NCBI GenBank assembly: GCA_903944895.1
Contig: CAJATL010000272.1
Coordinates: 1-32,658 of the forward strand
Reading direction: 5' to 3'
DNA from: an uncultured Bacteroidota bacterium
GTDB lineage: Bacteria > Bacteroidota > Bacteroidia > Bacteroidales > 4484-276
DNA: 32,658 nucleotides
Positions 25,524-32,658 of the stretch are shown in pieces. The notes beneath the pieces were generated by a model. The model ran no database searches. It saw nothing but the letters and a program-made list of their open reading frames with translations, and was not told the DNA's origin. A program made the translations under genes and the position numbers. Position 1 is the stretch's first letter, and each line of letters begins with the position of its first letter.

Positions 25524-25579
25524 ATTTTTTACTCATTTATAAAAACAATTTTGGGGCATTTTTCAACAAAAACAAAATC

Positions 25580-26926
25580 CTAACAACAATATTCATCCGC
25601 AATTTCGATGGCTTTTTCGATGATGGCGAGGCCTTCGTCCATTTCGGCTTTGTTGATGCAGAGCGGCGGAGCAATGAAAATCCAGTTCCATCTCACGAAA
25701 GTGAACATGCCCAGTTCACGGATTTTTGCAGCCATCCTGTTTGTACATTCCATGTCGGCAGGACCGGCATTCCAAGGCGTTACCGGCTCTTTAGTGATGC
25801 GGTTTTTTACGAGTTCAACAGCTCCAAATAAACCGGTGTTGCGGAAGTCGCCGATGGATGGATGTTTTTGCATCATAGCAGCCATTTTTTCGTCGAGGTA
25901 CTTGCCCATTTTTACGGTATTTTCGAGCAGATGTTCGTCTTCATAAACTTTGAGTGTGGCCACAGCAGCAGCACAGGCAACGGCGTGTGCCGAATACGTC
26001 AGACCCAATGGCAAGGCAACATCATCAAAATAATGGGCAATTTTATCGCTTACAATCATTCCACCAAGCGGAATGTAGCCGGAAGTTAGTCCTTTGGCCA
26101 TGCAGATAATGTCGGGTTCCACGCCGTGGTTTTCGATGGCGAACCATTTTCCGGTGCGGCCAAAACCGCTCATCACCTCGTCATCAATGGTCAGGATGCC
26201 GTATTTTTCGCAAATCGTTTTAACCTTTTTCCAGTAATTTGGCGGATATTTTATGCAGCCCGAAGTTCCCGATTCGCCTTCGAGGATGATGGCGGCGATA
26301 CTTCCCGGATTTTCGTATTGAATAATCCTTTCGAGGTTGGCAGCAGCTTTTACGCCACATTCTTCAGGAGTTTTGCTATCCCAGGGGCAGCGGTAAAAAT
26401 ACGGGTTTTCGATGTGGATAATATTGGGCATGCCCTGGCTGTCGACGGCGAATTTACGGGGGTCGCCACCTGCTGAAACAGCAGCATACGTTGCCCCATG
26501 ATAAGACCGGTATTGCGCGATGATTTTATGCCTGCCGGTGTAAACACGGGCGATTTTGATGGCATTTTCGATGGCATCAGCACCGCCCAACGTGAAAAAC
26601 GTTTTGTTGAGGCTTCCGGGAGCAATCTGTGAAAGCTTTTTCCCAAGCTCGCCCCTCGCTTTGGTTATCATTCCCGGGTAAACATAACTCACTTCTTTCA
26701 TCTGCTCCACCACAGCATCCATGATTGCCGGGTGCCCGTGGCCAATATTCACGTTGAGTAACTGCGACGAAAAATCAATGTATCGTTTTCCGTCCCTGTC
26801 GTACAGGTAAACACCTTTGGCCCGTTCGATGTTTATCGGGTTTAACCCTGATTGCTTCGACCACGAAAACAGCGTGTAATCGAGGTTGTTTCTCAAAATC
26901 TCGTCTTTGTTGAAAGTGTTGTTCAT
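25580..26926 (-). CDS. Class-III aminotransferase, likely beta-alanine/beta-aminoisobutyrate
   Basis: 448 aa PLP enzyme of the omega-amino acid aminotransferase group. The glycine-rich phosphate site is near GGADAIENAIKIAR (114-127), the YHGAT motif at 142-146, D249 of IDDEVMSGFGRTGKW binds the pyridine nitrogen, and K278 of MAKGLTSGYIPLGG is the Schiff-base lysine. Context defines the likely substrate: with mmsA upstream and the hydrolases downstream, it would convert beta-alanine to malonate semialdehyde, and beta-aminoisobutyrate to methylmalonate semialdehyde, with an amino acceptor not evident from sequence. A taurine or GABA role is less likely here. A 16-bp tandem array lies directly upstream of its start. 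Confidence 0.9.
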   Translation of the reverse strand: MNNTFNKDEILRNNLDYTLFSWSKQSGLNPINIERAKGVYLYDRDGKRYIDFSSQLLNVNIGHGHPAIMDAVVEQMKEVSYVYPGMITKARGELGKKLSQIAPGSLNKTFFTLGGADAIENAIKIARVYTGRHKIIAQYRSYHGATYAAVSAGGDPRKFAVDSQGMPNIIHIENPYFYRCPWDSKTPEECGVKAAANLERIIQYENPGSIAAIILEGESGTSGCIKYPPNYWKKVKTICEKYGILTIDDEVMSGFGRTGKWFAIENHGVEPDIICMAKGLTSGYIPLGGMIVSDKIAHYFDDVALPLGLTYSAHAVACAAAVATLKVYEDEHLLENTVKMGKYLDEKMAAMMQKHPSIGDFRNTGLFGAVELVKNRITKEPVTPWNAGPADMECTNRMAAKIRELGMFTFVRWNWIFIAPPLCINKAEMDEGLAIIEKAIEIADEYCC

Positions 26927-26960
26927 TGTATATTATTTATTATTGTTTGAAGATTTTATT

Positions 26961-27231
26961 GTTATTTGCTTCGCGTTATTAGGCTTTGCTGTCATTTGGC
27001 TTCGCCGTCATTTTCTTCGCGTCATTTGGCTTCGCTGTCATTTGGCTTCGCGTTATTTGGCTTCGCTGTCATTTGGCTTCGCGTTATTTGGCTTCGCTGT
27101 CATTTGGCTTCGCCGTCATTTGGCTTCGCGTTATTTGCTTCGCTGTCATTTGGCTTCGCCGGAATTAAGCTTCGCTGACATTTGCTTCGTGTCATTAACT
27201 TCGCGTCATTTGCTTTGCTGTTATTTATTTG
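26961..27231. repeat. Degenerate 15-16-bp tandem repeat array
   Basis: About 17 copies of a unit close to GCTTCGCTGTCATTTG, with variants GCTTCGCGTTATTTG and GCTTCGCCGTCATTTG. It fills the gap between the aminotransferase start and the end of the four-helix-bundle gene, and overlaps the stop codon of the latter (27221-27223). Unit length varies by one or two bases, so no long frame is kept in phase; hydrophobic translations across it are artefacts. It adds about 270 bp between co-directional genes. Confidence 0.9.
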
Positions 27232-27583
27232 TGGTTTTTCCAATAGTATTTATGTAGTTATTAAGTTTTACACCAATTGTTTCCAGGGTTTTATTCATAT
27301 CAGAATAGGTGGTTTCATCAATAAGATTTCTGTTTTTTGCTTTTGCGAGCCAGGTTTTTGATTCGAAAAGAGAACCCCTTGAATAATAGCTAAAATGCTT
27401 TGCTTCATTATAGTGATACCTGCCAAGCCCTTCACTTAAATTTGCAGCAACCGAATCAATAGCTCTTACAAACTGTTTCCCGATAGTATCTTTTGAAAAA
27501 TAATCCCATTTTATAACTATTGCCCAAACCTGTTCACCAATTTCCATCGCCATTTGATACACTTTAAACTCATCCAATGTCAT
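27221..27583 (-). CDS. Four-helix-bundle (S23/23S rRNA intervening-type) protein
   Basis: 120 aa. The sequence FKVYQMAMEIGEQVWAI, then DTIGKQFVRAIDSVAANLSEGLGR, and FSYYSRGSLFESKTWLAKAKNRNLI matches the bacterial four-helix-bundle family first described from intervening sequences in 23S rRNA genes. No rRNA is present here; it is free-standing, as in many genomes. Function is unknown. AAGAGG, 8 bp upstream of the ATG at 27583, is a reasonable ribosome-binding site. It sits between two unrelated tandem repeat arrays and splits mmsA from the aminotransferase gene, which suggests it arrived as a small mobile unit. Confidence 0.88.
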   Translation of the reverse strand: MTLDEFKVYQMAMEIGEQVWAIVIKWDYFSKDTIGKQFVRAIDSVAANLSEGLGRYHYNEAKHFSYYSRGSLFESKTWLAKAKNRNLIDETTYSDMNKTLETIGVKLNNYINTIGKTTNK

Positions 27584-27653
27584 AATAACCTCTTTTTTAA
27601 TTATTTAAAAGTCTAACCATAATTACCCATTTATTACCAATACTTAACTAAAA

Positions 27654-27720
27654 ATGACTACCAATTACCATCAATGACTACCAATTACCATCAATGACTA
27701 CCAATTACCATCAATGACTA
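27654..27720. repeat. Tandem repeat, 3.35 copies of 20 bp
   Basis: Three identical copies of AATGACTACCAATTACCATC (27654, 27674, 27694) and a partial fourth (27714-27720). It lies between the end of mmsA (27726) and the start of the four-helix-bundle gene. Identity of copies points to recent expansion. Confidence 0.95.
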
Positions 27721-27725
27721 TTCTT

Positions 27726-29183
27726 CTAACTCATCCAATTTGTCTTTTCCTGTTTTTTCCATTTTTTGGTAACCTTTTTAAGCTGTGTCCAGAATTCGAT
27801 ACCTCCTTTTCCTGTGAGGTCGCCGGCTCCGAATTTCGAATCATTCCAGCCGCCAAACGAAAATGGTTCGCGTGGTACCGGAACACCAATATTCACACCG
27901 ATCATCCCGGCACTTGCCCGCGAAGCTACTTCATCGGCCAGACCGCCGCTCTGCGTAAAGGCAGAAGCCGCATTCCCGTAAGGTGAATTATTCTCGAGTT
28001 CGATGGCCTCATCTAAACTTCTGACATGAACAATTTCGAAAACCGGCCCGAAAACTTCTTCAGCAGGCATATTTTCAGGATGAGCATATTCGATGATGGT
28101 TGGCCCGATGTAAAAACCGTTTTTATCACCAGCGCCTTCAACAGGGGCAAGGCGGCCATCAACAAGAATTTTTGCGCCATTTTTTTCAGACTGATCAATA
28201 TATTTGATAATCTTTTCTCTGGATGCCTGTGAAATGAGTGGCCCAAGATTCAATCCCGGCCTGACTTTCCGGGTTTCGGCACATAATTTTTCGATGATAT
28301 GGCTTACATTTCCAACAGCCACCATCACTGAGGCGGCCATACATCGTTGCCCTGAAGTGCCACTGAACGAAGCGGTAATGTCGGCGGCCGTCATGTCGGG
28401 GTCGGCATCCGGGAAAACGAGGAGATGATTTTTGGCGCCTCCCAAAGCCAGGCATCGTTTTAAGTTTGAGGTAGCCCGCCGGTAAACAACTTTGGCGATT
28501 TCGGTAGAACCCACAAACGAAACAGCTTTTATTCCGGGATGGTCGCAGATGGCTTCAACCATTTCTTTGCCGCCATGAACGATGTTTAAAACACCATCCG
28601 GGAGGCCTGCTTCCTTGAACATTTCGGCAATTTTGAGGGCTGTGACCGGCACCTGTTCCGATGGTTTTAAAATGACGCAATTTCCCAGGGCGATGATGTT
28701 GGGAATTGTCCAGTGCGGAACCATGTGCGGGAAATTAAATGGACAGATGGAGGCGACCACCCCCAATGGGGTATATTCGGTCTGACACACTACACCATCG
28801 CTTACTTTCAGGATTTCACCGGTGGTGATCTGCGGAATGGAGCAGGCAAACTCGGTGAGTTCGATGCTTTTTTCGACTTCGGCGGTTGCTTCACCGATAT
28901 TTTTACCGTTCTCATCATGGATGCTGGCTGCAATTTCGGCAATGTGGTTTAAAAGGATGTTGTGATACCGGTATAAAACTTCCGACCGCTTTTTCGAGGT
29001 CTGCCCCGACCATCCGGGGAAAGCATTTTTTGCGGCTGTAACCGCCTCATCCAGTTCACTGTGGCCACATAAAGGCACTGTTGAAATCACTTTTCCGTCG
29101 AGCGGACTAATCACGTCAAACCGTGGTTTTTCGGTCTGGACAAATTTTCCATTGATAAAGTTATTTACTTCTGTGTACTTCAT
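27726..29183 (-). CDS. mmsA: CoA-acylating methylmalonate-semialdehyde dehydrogenase
   Basis: 485 aa aldehyde dehydrogenase. It oxidises methylmalonate or malonate semialdehyde with NAD and CoA, with loss of CO2, giving propionyl-CoA or acetyl-CoA. The catalytic cysteine is C281 in SGTSGQRCMAAS. The loop LALGGAKNHLLVFPDAD (246-262) has the GAKNH signature of the CoA-acylating subgroup in place of the ELGGK glutamate of ordinary aldehyde dehydrogenases. PFNFPHMVPHWTIP and GNCVILKPSEQVP form the NAD site. It is the first gene, in transcription order, of the pyrimidine degradation set and supplies its last step. The ATG at 29183 has no clear promoter consensus. Confidence 0.94.
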   Translation of the reverse strand: MKYTEVNNFINGKFVQTEKPRFDVISPLDGKVISTVPLCGHSELDEAVTAAKNAFPGWSGQTSKKRSEVLYRYHNILLNHIAEIAASIHDENGKNIGEATAEVEKSIELTEFACSIPQITTGEILKVSDGVVCQTEYTPLGVVASICPFNFPHMVPHWTIPNIIALGNCVILKPSEQVPVTALKIAEMFKEAGLPDGVLNIVHGGKEMVEAICDHPGIKAVSFVGSTEIAKVVYRRATSNLKRCLALGGAKNHLLVFPDADPDMTAADITASFSGTSGQRCMAASVMVAVGNVSHIIEKLCAETRKVRPGLNLGPLISQASREKIIKYIDQSEKNGAKILVDGRLAPVEGAGDKNGFYIGPTIIEYAHPENMPAEEVFGPVFEIVHVRSLDEAIELENNSPYGNAASAFTQSGGLADEVASRASAGMIGVNIGVPVPREPFSFGGWNDSKFGAGDLTGKGGIEFWTQLKKVTKKWKKQEKTNWMS

Positions 29184-29482
29184 AAAATTCGGTTTTTGAT
29201 AAAAGAAGCGAATTTATGGATTTTTGTGCAGAAACCGTTTATTAGCGCGGTTTTTTTCAATAATAATTAAGCCCGGCGGAACTATTATTTTAGATGGATG
29301 GTTTTGTAAGTCGAAAATCTAAACCAATTGTAAGAAACCGAAATAAAAAGATGGAATTTAGCGAGATCGATGAATCAGAAATTCTCCGTTTACCTGATGC
29401 CTGATTCTCATAGGTTGTGGATAAATATTAGGCCTATTTTTTTCTAAAAGGAATTTTAAAGTATTCAGATGTTGAAAAATGG
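29184..29482. other. Intergenic region, no gene seen
   Basis: About 300 bp, AT-rich, between mmsA and the hemolysin III gene. A 17-codon frame at 29351 is too short and unsupported. The region should hold the mmsA promoter. A TAAATTCG near-match to the -7 consensus lies about 30 bp before the start, without a -33 partner. Confidence 0.4.
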
Positions 29483-30130
29483 TCACACAAACCAATAAAC
29501 AGCCACAAAATGGCAGAATGTTCCCGCCAAAACAAAAATGTGAAAGACGGCGTGATTGAATTTCATTCCTTTTAAACTGTATAACACGGCTCCAACAGTG
29601 TATGAAATTCCGCCAGCGCCCAACCAGATCAGTCCTTCGGCGGACAGGTTTTGAATCAGCGGTTTAATGGCGATTACGATAATCCAGCCCATCAGCACAT
29701 ACATGATAACCGAAAGCAATTTGTATCGTCCGATAAAAAATATTTTGAGGATAATGCCTGCCACAGCCGCTCCCCAGGCGATGCCGAAAATTGTCCAGCC
29801 AACCCAGCCCTGCAGTGTAACCAGGGTGAAGGGTGTATAAGTGCCGGCAATCAGCACATAAATGGATGCATGGTCGAAAACATTGAGCCGGGCGCGCAGT
29901 TTGGGGGTTTTCGAATTGTGATAAATCGTGGAGGCGAGGTAGAGCAAAATCATGCTTACCCCAAAAATCGAAAAACTTACAATGCGCCATGCATCACCAA
30001 ACGAAACAGCGCGCAGCACCAACAAAGGCAAACAGATCAGGCTCAGGAACAGTCCAAATCCGTGCGACCAGACGTTTATTTTTTCTTCCGTTGGCGGATA
30101 AAATTTCACCGCTGTTTTGGCATTCTTCAT
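29483..30130 (-). CDS. Hemolysin III / PAQR-family membrane protein (YqfA-like)
   Basis: 215 aa from the ATG at 30130. A TTG further upstream is unlikely because it lies within a -7 promoter element. The protein has seven predicted membrane helices. Family motifs are EEKINVWSHGFGLFLSL near the N-terminus, YLASTIYHNSKTPK, FDHASIYVLIAGTYTPF, and a C-terminal NHAVFHIFVLAGTFCHFVAV; the conserved Ser, Asp and His residues are the proposed metal site of PAQR proteins. The name hemolysin III comes from a Bacillus homologue; in most bacteria the role is membrane homeostasis or unknown. It is a single gene, unrelated to the neighbouring pathway. Confidence 0.92.
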   Translation of the reverse strand: MKNAKTAVKFYPPTEEKINVWSHGFGLFLSLICLPLLVLRAVSFGDAWRIVSFSIFGVSMILLYLASTIYHNSKTPKLRARLNVFDHASIYVLIAGTYTPFTLVTLQGWVGWTIFGIAWGAAVAGIILKIFFIGRYKLLSVIMYVLMGWIIVIAIKPLIQNLSAEGLIWLGAGGISYTVGAVLYSLKGMKFNHAVFHIFVLAGTFCHFVAVYWFV

Positions 30131-30154
30131 TTTTTTAAATATTGTAAAACTGGC

Positions 30155-30162
30155 CAAAATTA
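30155..30162 (-). promoter_or_regulatory. Possible -7 element of the hemolysin III gene
   Basis: Reads TAATTTTG on the minus strand (consensus TAnnTTTG), about 25 bp before the ATG at 30130. The -33 region is poor. Its place supports the shorter gene start. Confidence 0.4.
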
Positions 30163-30349
30163 AGCATTAAACACGACGAAATCATTTGCTGCCTCAATTT
30201 ATGGTTTGCGTCTGAAGCTTTGACACTCGCAAATTTCAAGTGGCGCAGCATTTGCAAAATGGGTCGGATTTTCAGAGCCCAAGAACTGCAGGTGTGAATT
30301 ATGTAATTTAATTAAATGATTGTGTAACAAGTTAAAACGGCACTGCAAG

Positions 30350-30357
30350 TACCTTTG
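30350..30357 (+). promoter_or_regulatory. Possible -7 element of the small membrane protein gene
   Basis: TACCTTTG fits TAnnTTTG and lies 37 bp before the ATG at 30395, giving a leader of about 30 bases. A -33 TTTG is not at the usual spacing. Confidence 0.45.
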
Positions 30358-30394
30358 ATCTCTAAATTTTATTAACAAATCTAAAACTTCAAAA

Positions 30395-30730
30395 ATGAGA
30401 AAGATTAATTTACTTGTACTCGTGATGATTTTTTCGTTGAGTGCATCCACCGCATTTGCCTTTACGGCTGAACCGAAATCGACACCGGAAAACCTGGCTG
30501 TTCCGGCCAAAACAGAAATTAAATTATCCGAAGAGGAGATAAACCGCCTGATGAATCGTGTTGAGGAAATCCGTGACATGGATAAATCCAATCTGACAAC
30601 CATCGAAAAAAGTGAGTTGAGAACAGAATTGAAGACGATTAAAAAGAATTTGAAAGAAAATGGTGGCTATGTTTACATTGGTGTCGGAACGCTGATTATC
30701 ATCATTTTGCTGATCATCCTTATTGTTTAA
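30395..30730 (+). CDS. Small exported single-span membrane protein
   Basis: 111 aa. It has an N-terminal Sec signal (MRKINLLVLVMIFSLSASTAFA). Next is a charged, probably helical segment of about 60 residues (KLSEEEINRLMNRVEEIRDM, ELRTELKTIKKNLKEN). It ends in a strongly hydrophobic segment GVGTLIIIILLIILIV. It would sit in the inner membrane with the helical part outside the cytoplasm. Similar short proteins are frequent in Bacteroidota but no function is known to me. It has its own promoter-like element and stands alone. Confidence 0.7.
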   Translation: MRKINLLVLVMIFSLSASTAFAFTAEPKSTPENLAVPAKTEIKLSEEEINRLMNRVEEIRDMDKSNLTTIEKSELRTELKTIKKNLKENGGYVYIGVGTLIIIILLIILIV

Positions 30731-31266
30731 AACAATTGATTTTTTTTGTCGATGACTTTGGATAATCCCGTTTTAGGTTGCACCTATTAAAGGATTTAGC
30801 CTGGATAAGGTATGATGGTGTTTGCTGTCTGGACTTTCACTACCACGAAAAACCGAATTATTGTCAGATTTTTTAAAGATAAAAGAGTTCTGTCCGGCAC
30901 GGAACTCTTTTATCATTTGGATAATTGGAGTCTCAGGTTTCTCAATACTCTATAAAAGAATTTGTCAACGATCGGATTTGATTAATCCTGGTTTGCAGGC
31001 TTAGGAATGGCAGTTTTGAAAATAGATTTCCGAACATACCTTTCAAAATTTGATTTCTGCATGAACAGTTTCAGGATAAATTCTGTTATAGGCGATTAGA
31101 TTGTGGGAAGCCTGGTGTTGCCGATGTTAAAAAAAACTTTGGCGGGTATCCGGAAATCGATGGTACAATCTGATGGAAAATAACAATAAAAAACCTGATT
31201 GGTAAAATGATGGGCTTGTTCAGTCAACCGGTAGTTTGCGAATTTATTTTCTGATCAAAGCTGGGT
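30731..31266. other. Intergenic region without a supported gene
   Basis: About 535 bp. The only clear structure is the hairpin at 30878-30914. A 60-codon frame (30822-31004) runs through that hairpin, has no family features and is not called. The rest is AT-rich and featureless to my reading. Confidence 0.5.
30878..30914. terminator. Perfect 13-bp hairpin, possible terminator
   Basis: GATAAAAGAGTTC (30878-30890) and GAACTCTTTTATC (30902-30914) are exact inverted repeats with an 11-nt loop. The stem is stable but no long T-run follows on either strand, so it may end the small membrane protein transcript or be a processing site. Confidence 0.5.
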
Positions 31267-32004
31267 TTAAAACCGTTTAAACACATTCAGAAAGTCATTT
31301 TTACGAGTGCGCGAAACCAGTAATATTTGGCCATTGCTCATCACGACTTCACCTCCATCGCCGCGAATATATTTTTTTACCAGTTTTAAATTAATCAGGG
31401 AAGAATGATGGATACGGAAAAAGTTGTATTCGCCAAGCAGCTCCTCGGCATCACCTAATGTTTTCGAAATAAGGATTTCGCTGCCATCATGCATAATAAC
31501 ACGTGTGTAGCTCCCTTCAGCGGTACAAAACACAATGTCGTTAATAAATACAAAACTCAATCCATCGGTTGTTGGCAAGGCAATGGTATCGGGCATTTGT
31601 TTGTTTCTGACTGCTGAAGCCATTTGAATCTGGACGGAGCTTATCGGATTTTGTTTACTTTTTAACTTTTTGATGGCAACCGATAATTCCTCTTTCCCGA
31701 TGGGTTTTAGCAAGTAATCGAGGGCGCTGTATTTTATTGCTTTAATTGCATAACTATCGTAGGCTGTGGTGAATATGACATCAAAAAACAGGGAATCAAA
31801 TTGTGAGAGCAAATCAAAACCGTTCAGCTTAGGCATTTCGATGTCGAGAAAAATGAAATCGGGTTGGTGAAACTGTATTAAATCGTAAGCCTTTATGGCA
31901 TCATCGCAGGTTGCACTTACCTTTATCTCAGGGAAATTTGTTTCCATGAGTCTGGATAAGGTCCTGATGCAGTGCTTTTCATCATCAATGATAATGCAGT
32001 TCAT
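31267..32004 (-). CDS. LytTR-family response regulator
   Basis: 245 aa. Receiver domain 1-120 with acidic pair D7/D8, phospho-acceptor D54 in FLDIEMP, T80 in IFTTAYD, and K100 in LLKPIGK. LytTR DNA-binding domain about 145-245: DIVFCTAEGSYTRVIMHDGSEILISKTL, FFRIHHSSLINLKLVKKYIRGDGGEVVMSNGQ, and the final SRTRKNDFLNVFKRF. Phosphorylated by the kinase encoded just upstream, it would bind direct-repeat promoters. A TATTTTTG -7-like element lies 32 bp before the start. Targets are unknown. Confidence 0.95.
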   Translation of the reverse strand: MNCIIIDDEKHCIRTLSRLMETNFPEIKVSATCDDAIKAYDLIQFHQPDFIFLDIEMPKLNGFDLLSQFDSLFFDVIFTTAYDSYAIKAIKYSALDYLLKPIGKEELSVAIKKLKSKQNPISSVQIQMASAVRNKQMPDTIALPTTDGLSFVFINDIVFCTAEGSYTRVIMHDGSEILISKTLGDAEELLGEYNFFRIHHSSLINLKLVKKYIRGDGGEVVMSNGQILLVSRTRKNDFLNVFKRF

Positions 32005-32035
32005 CCTATTTTGCGTTAGATTTATGGTGCCATCG

Positions 32036-32043
32036 CAAAAATA
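32036..32043 (-). promoter_or_regulatory. Possible -7 element of the LytTR gene
   Basis: TATTTTTG on the minus strand, matching TAnnTTTG, with a TTGG 16 bp further upstream, which is slightly too close for the -33 box. It would allow the regulator to be made apart from the kinase. Confidence 0.35.
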
Positions 32044-32134
32044 AGAATTATTTACCTGCCAACATATATTTCATTTTTGGAATATGAATGGAATCTTTGG
32101 ATTTTCAATGGGAATTGGAGAAAGTACCCTACAG

Positions 32135-32658
32135 TTAGACCGGAATAACCAACTGCACCCTGGTTCCAGTTGCATTACCCTGATCATCGTGCAAATCAAA
32201 AATATTCACCCGTGCCCCGGTCGAATTAAGCTTGTTCATCATGTCAATCCGCTGGGAGGTGACCTTTAAACCATGCGATTTGTGGGTTGCCGATTTGCTT
32301 TTTAATTCGGCAGCTTTTTCACGCCCAATGCCATCATCGGTAATTGAAATATTTAATGCCTCTTCGCCTTCCATCTTAATTCCGATAGTGATGGTGCCTT
32401 CTGTTTCTTTTTGCATCAAACCGTGCCAGATGGCGTTTTCGACAAAAGGCTGCAAAAGCATTGGCGGGATCATGATGGAACTGGTGTTTACATTTTCCGC
32501 AACTGCAAAAATGCACCTGAATTTATTATCAAACCGGGCACTTTCGAGGGTTACGTACAATTTTAGGGTTTCCAGTTCTTTTTCGATGGTAATGGTTTCG
32601 CTGCGTGAGTTATCGAGAATCAGCCGGATCAGTTTTGAAAACTTGATGAGATAATCCG
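32135..32658 (-). CDS. LytS-type sensor histidine kinase, 3' part only
   Basis: The gene continues beyond the right edge of the window. The visible part starts DYLIKFSKLIRLILDNSR, the region after the phospho-acceptor histidine of His_kinase (PF06580) proteins. It then has ELETLKLYVTLESARFDNKF and the ATP-binding domain: N box PPMLLQPFVENAIWHGLM, G1 box ITDDGIG, and the G2-like KSHGLKVTSQRIDMMN. The histidine and the sensor region lie outside. It is co-directional with the LytTR regulator 130 bp downstream, forming a two-component pair. The frame remains open to the window edge, so the internal TTG at 32560 is not a start. Confidence 0.93.
   Translation of the reverse strand, partial: DYLIKFSKLIRLILDNSRSETITIEKELETLKLYVTLESARFDNKFRCIFAVAENVNTSSIMIPPMLLQPFVENAIWHGLMQKETEGTITIGIKMEGEEALNISITDDGIGREKAAELKSKSATHKSHGLKVTSQRIDMMNKLNSTGARVNIFDLHDDQGNATGTRVQLVIPV

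Noticed and set aside
26886-27257. Hydrophobic frames rich in FGFAVIWLR repeats
   Set aside because: They are translations of the 16-bp DNA repeat in several overlapping frames; unit length changes break the phase and there is no independent sign of a gene.
27221-27583. Intervening sequence within a 23S rRNA gene
   Set aside because: The four-helix-bundle family is named after such sites, but no rRNA sequence flanks it here.
30822-31004. 60-codon plus-strand frame
   Set aside because: It crosses a perfect hairpin, lacks protein motifs and has no start signal.

Overview
The window looks like chromosomal DNA of a Bacteroidota bacterium, probably Bacteroidales-like. Three secreted proteins carry type IX secretion (T9SS) C-terminal sorting tails. 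Several promoters fit the Bacteroidota -7 element TAnnTTTG. There is a LytTR regulator with a partner kinase, a PorT-like barrel, and many short palindromic intergenic repeats. No rRNA, tRNA, IS transposase or CRISPR array was seen.

Layout. (1) 1-2704: a strong terminator, then the DExH helicase hrpB on the minus strand. (2) 3258-9556: two large plus-strand T9SS exoproteins, a propeller-like protein and a parallel beta-helix protein. They lie between hrpB and a second, truncated copy of the hrpB 5' end. (3) 9896-16576: minus-strand genes, namely a DUF1801 protein, an M28 peptidase fused to an outer-membrane barrel, a DUF1697 protein, a Qnr/McbG-like pentapeptide protein, a creatininase-family amidohydrolase, an SGNH-like T9SS protein and a HExxH metallopeptidase-like protein. 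(4) 16757-29183: a minus-strand reductive pyrimidine degradation locus. In transcription order it holds mmsA, a class-III aminotransferase, dihydropyrimidinase, beta-ureidopropionase, preT and preA. Together these can take uracil to beta-alanine, malonate semialdehyde and acetyl-CoA, and thymine by the parallel route to propionyl-CoA. (5) 29483-32658: a hemolysin-III membrane protein, a small membrane protein, a LytTR response regulator and the 3' part of its histidine kinase.

The most unusual part is what interrupts the pyrimidine locus. Four accessory genes sit inside it: a four-helix-bundle (S23-type) gene, an ORF6N gene, a BRO-N gene broken at an A10 tract, and a RibD-like deaminase fused to an AlbA/Schlafen-type GHKL ATPase. 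Three of them carry repeat arrays at or over their 3' ends: 16-bp repeats, 25-bp palindromes, and a 63-bp-period array with covarying dyads. The deaminase-ATPase gene lies between an intact hydA and a 148-bp copy of the hydA 5' end. The same arrangement, a stub of the gene start on the far side of the inserted genes, is seen at hrpB. This suggests a shared insertion or duplication mechanism acting at gene starts.
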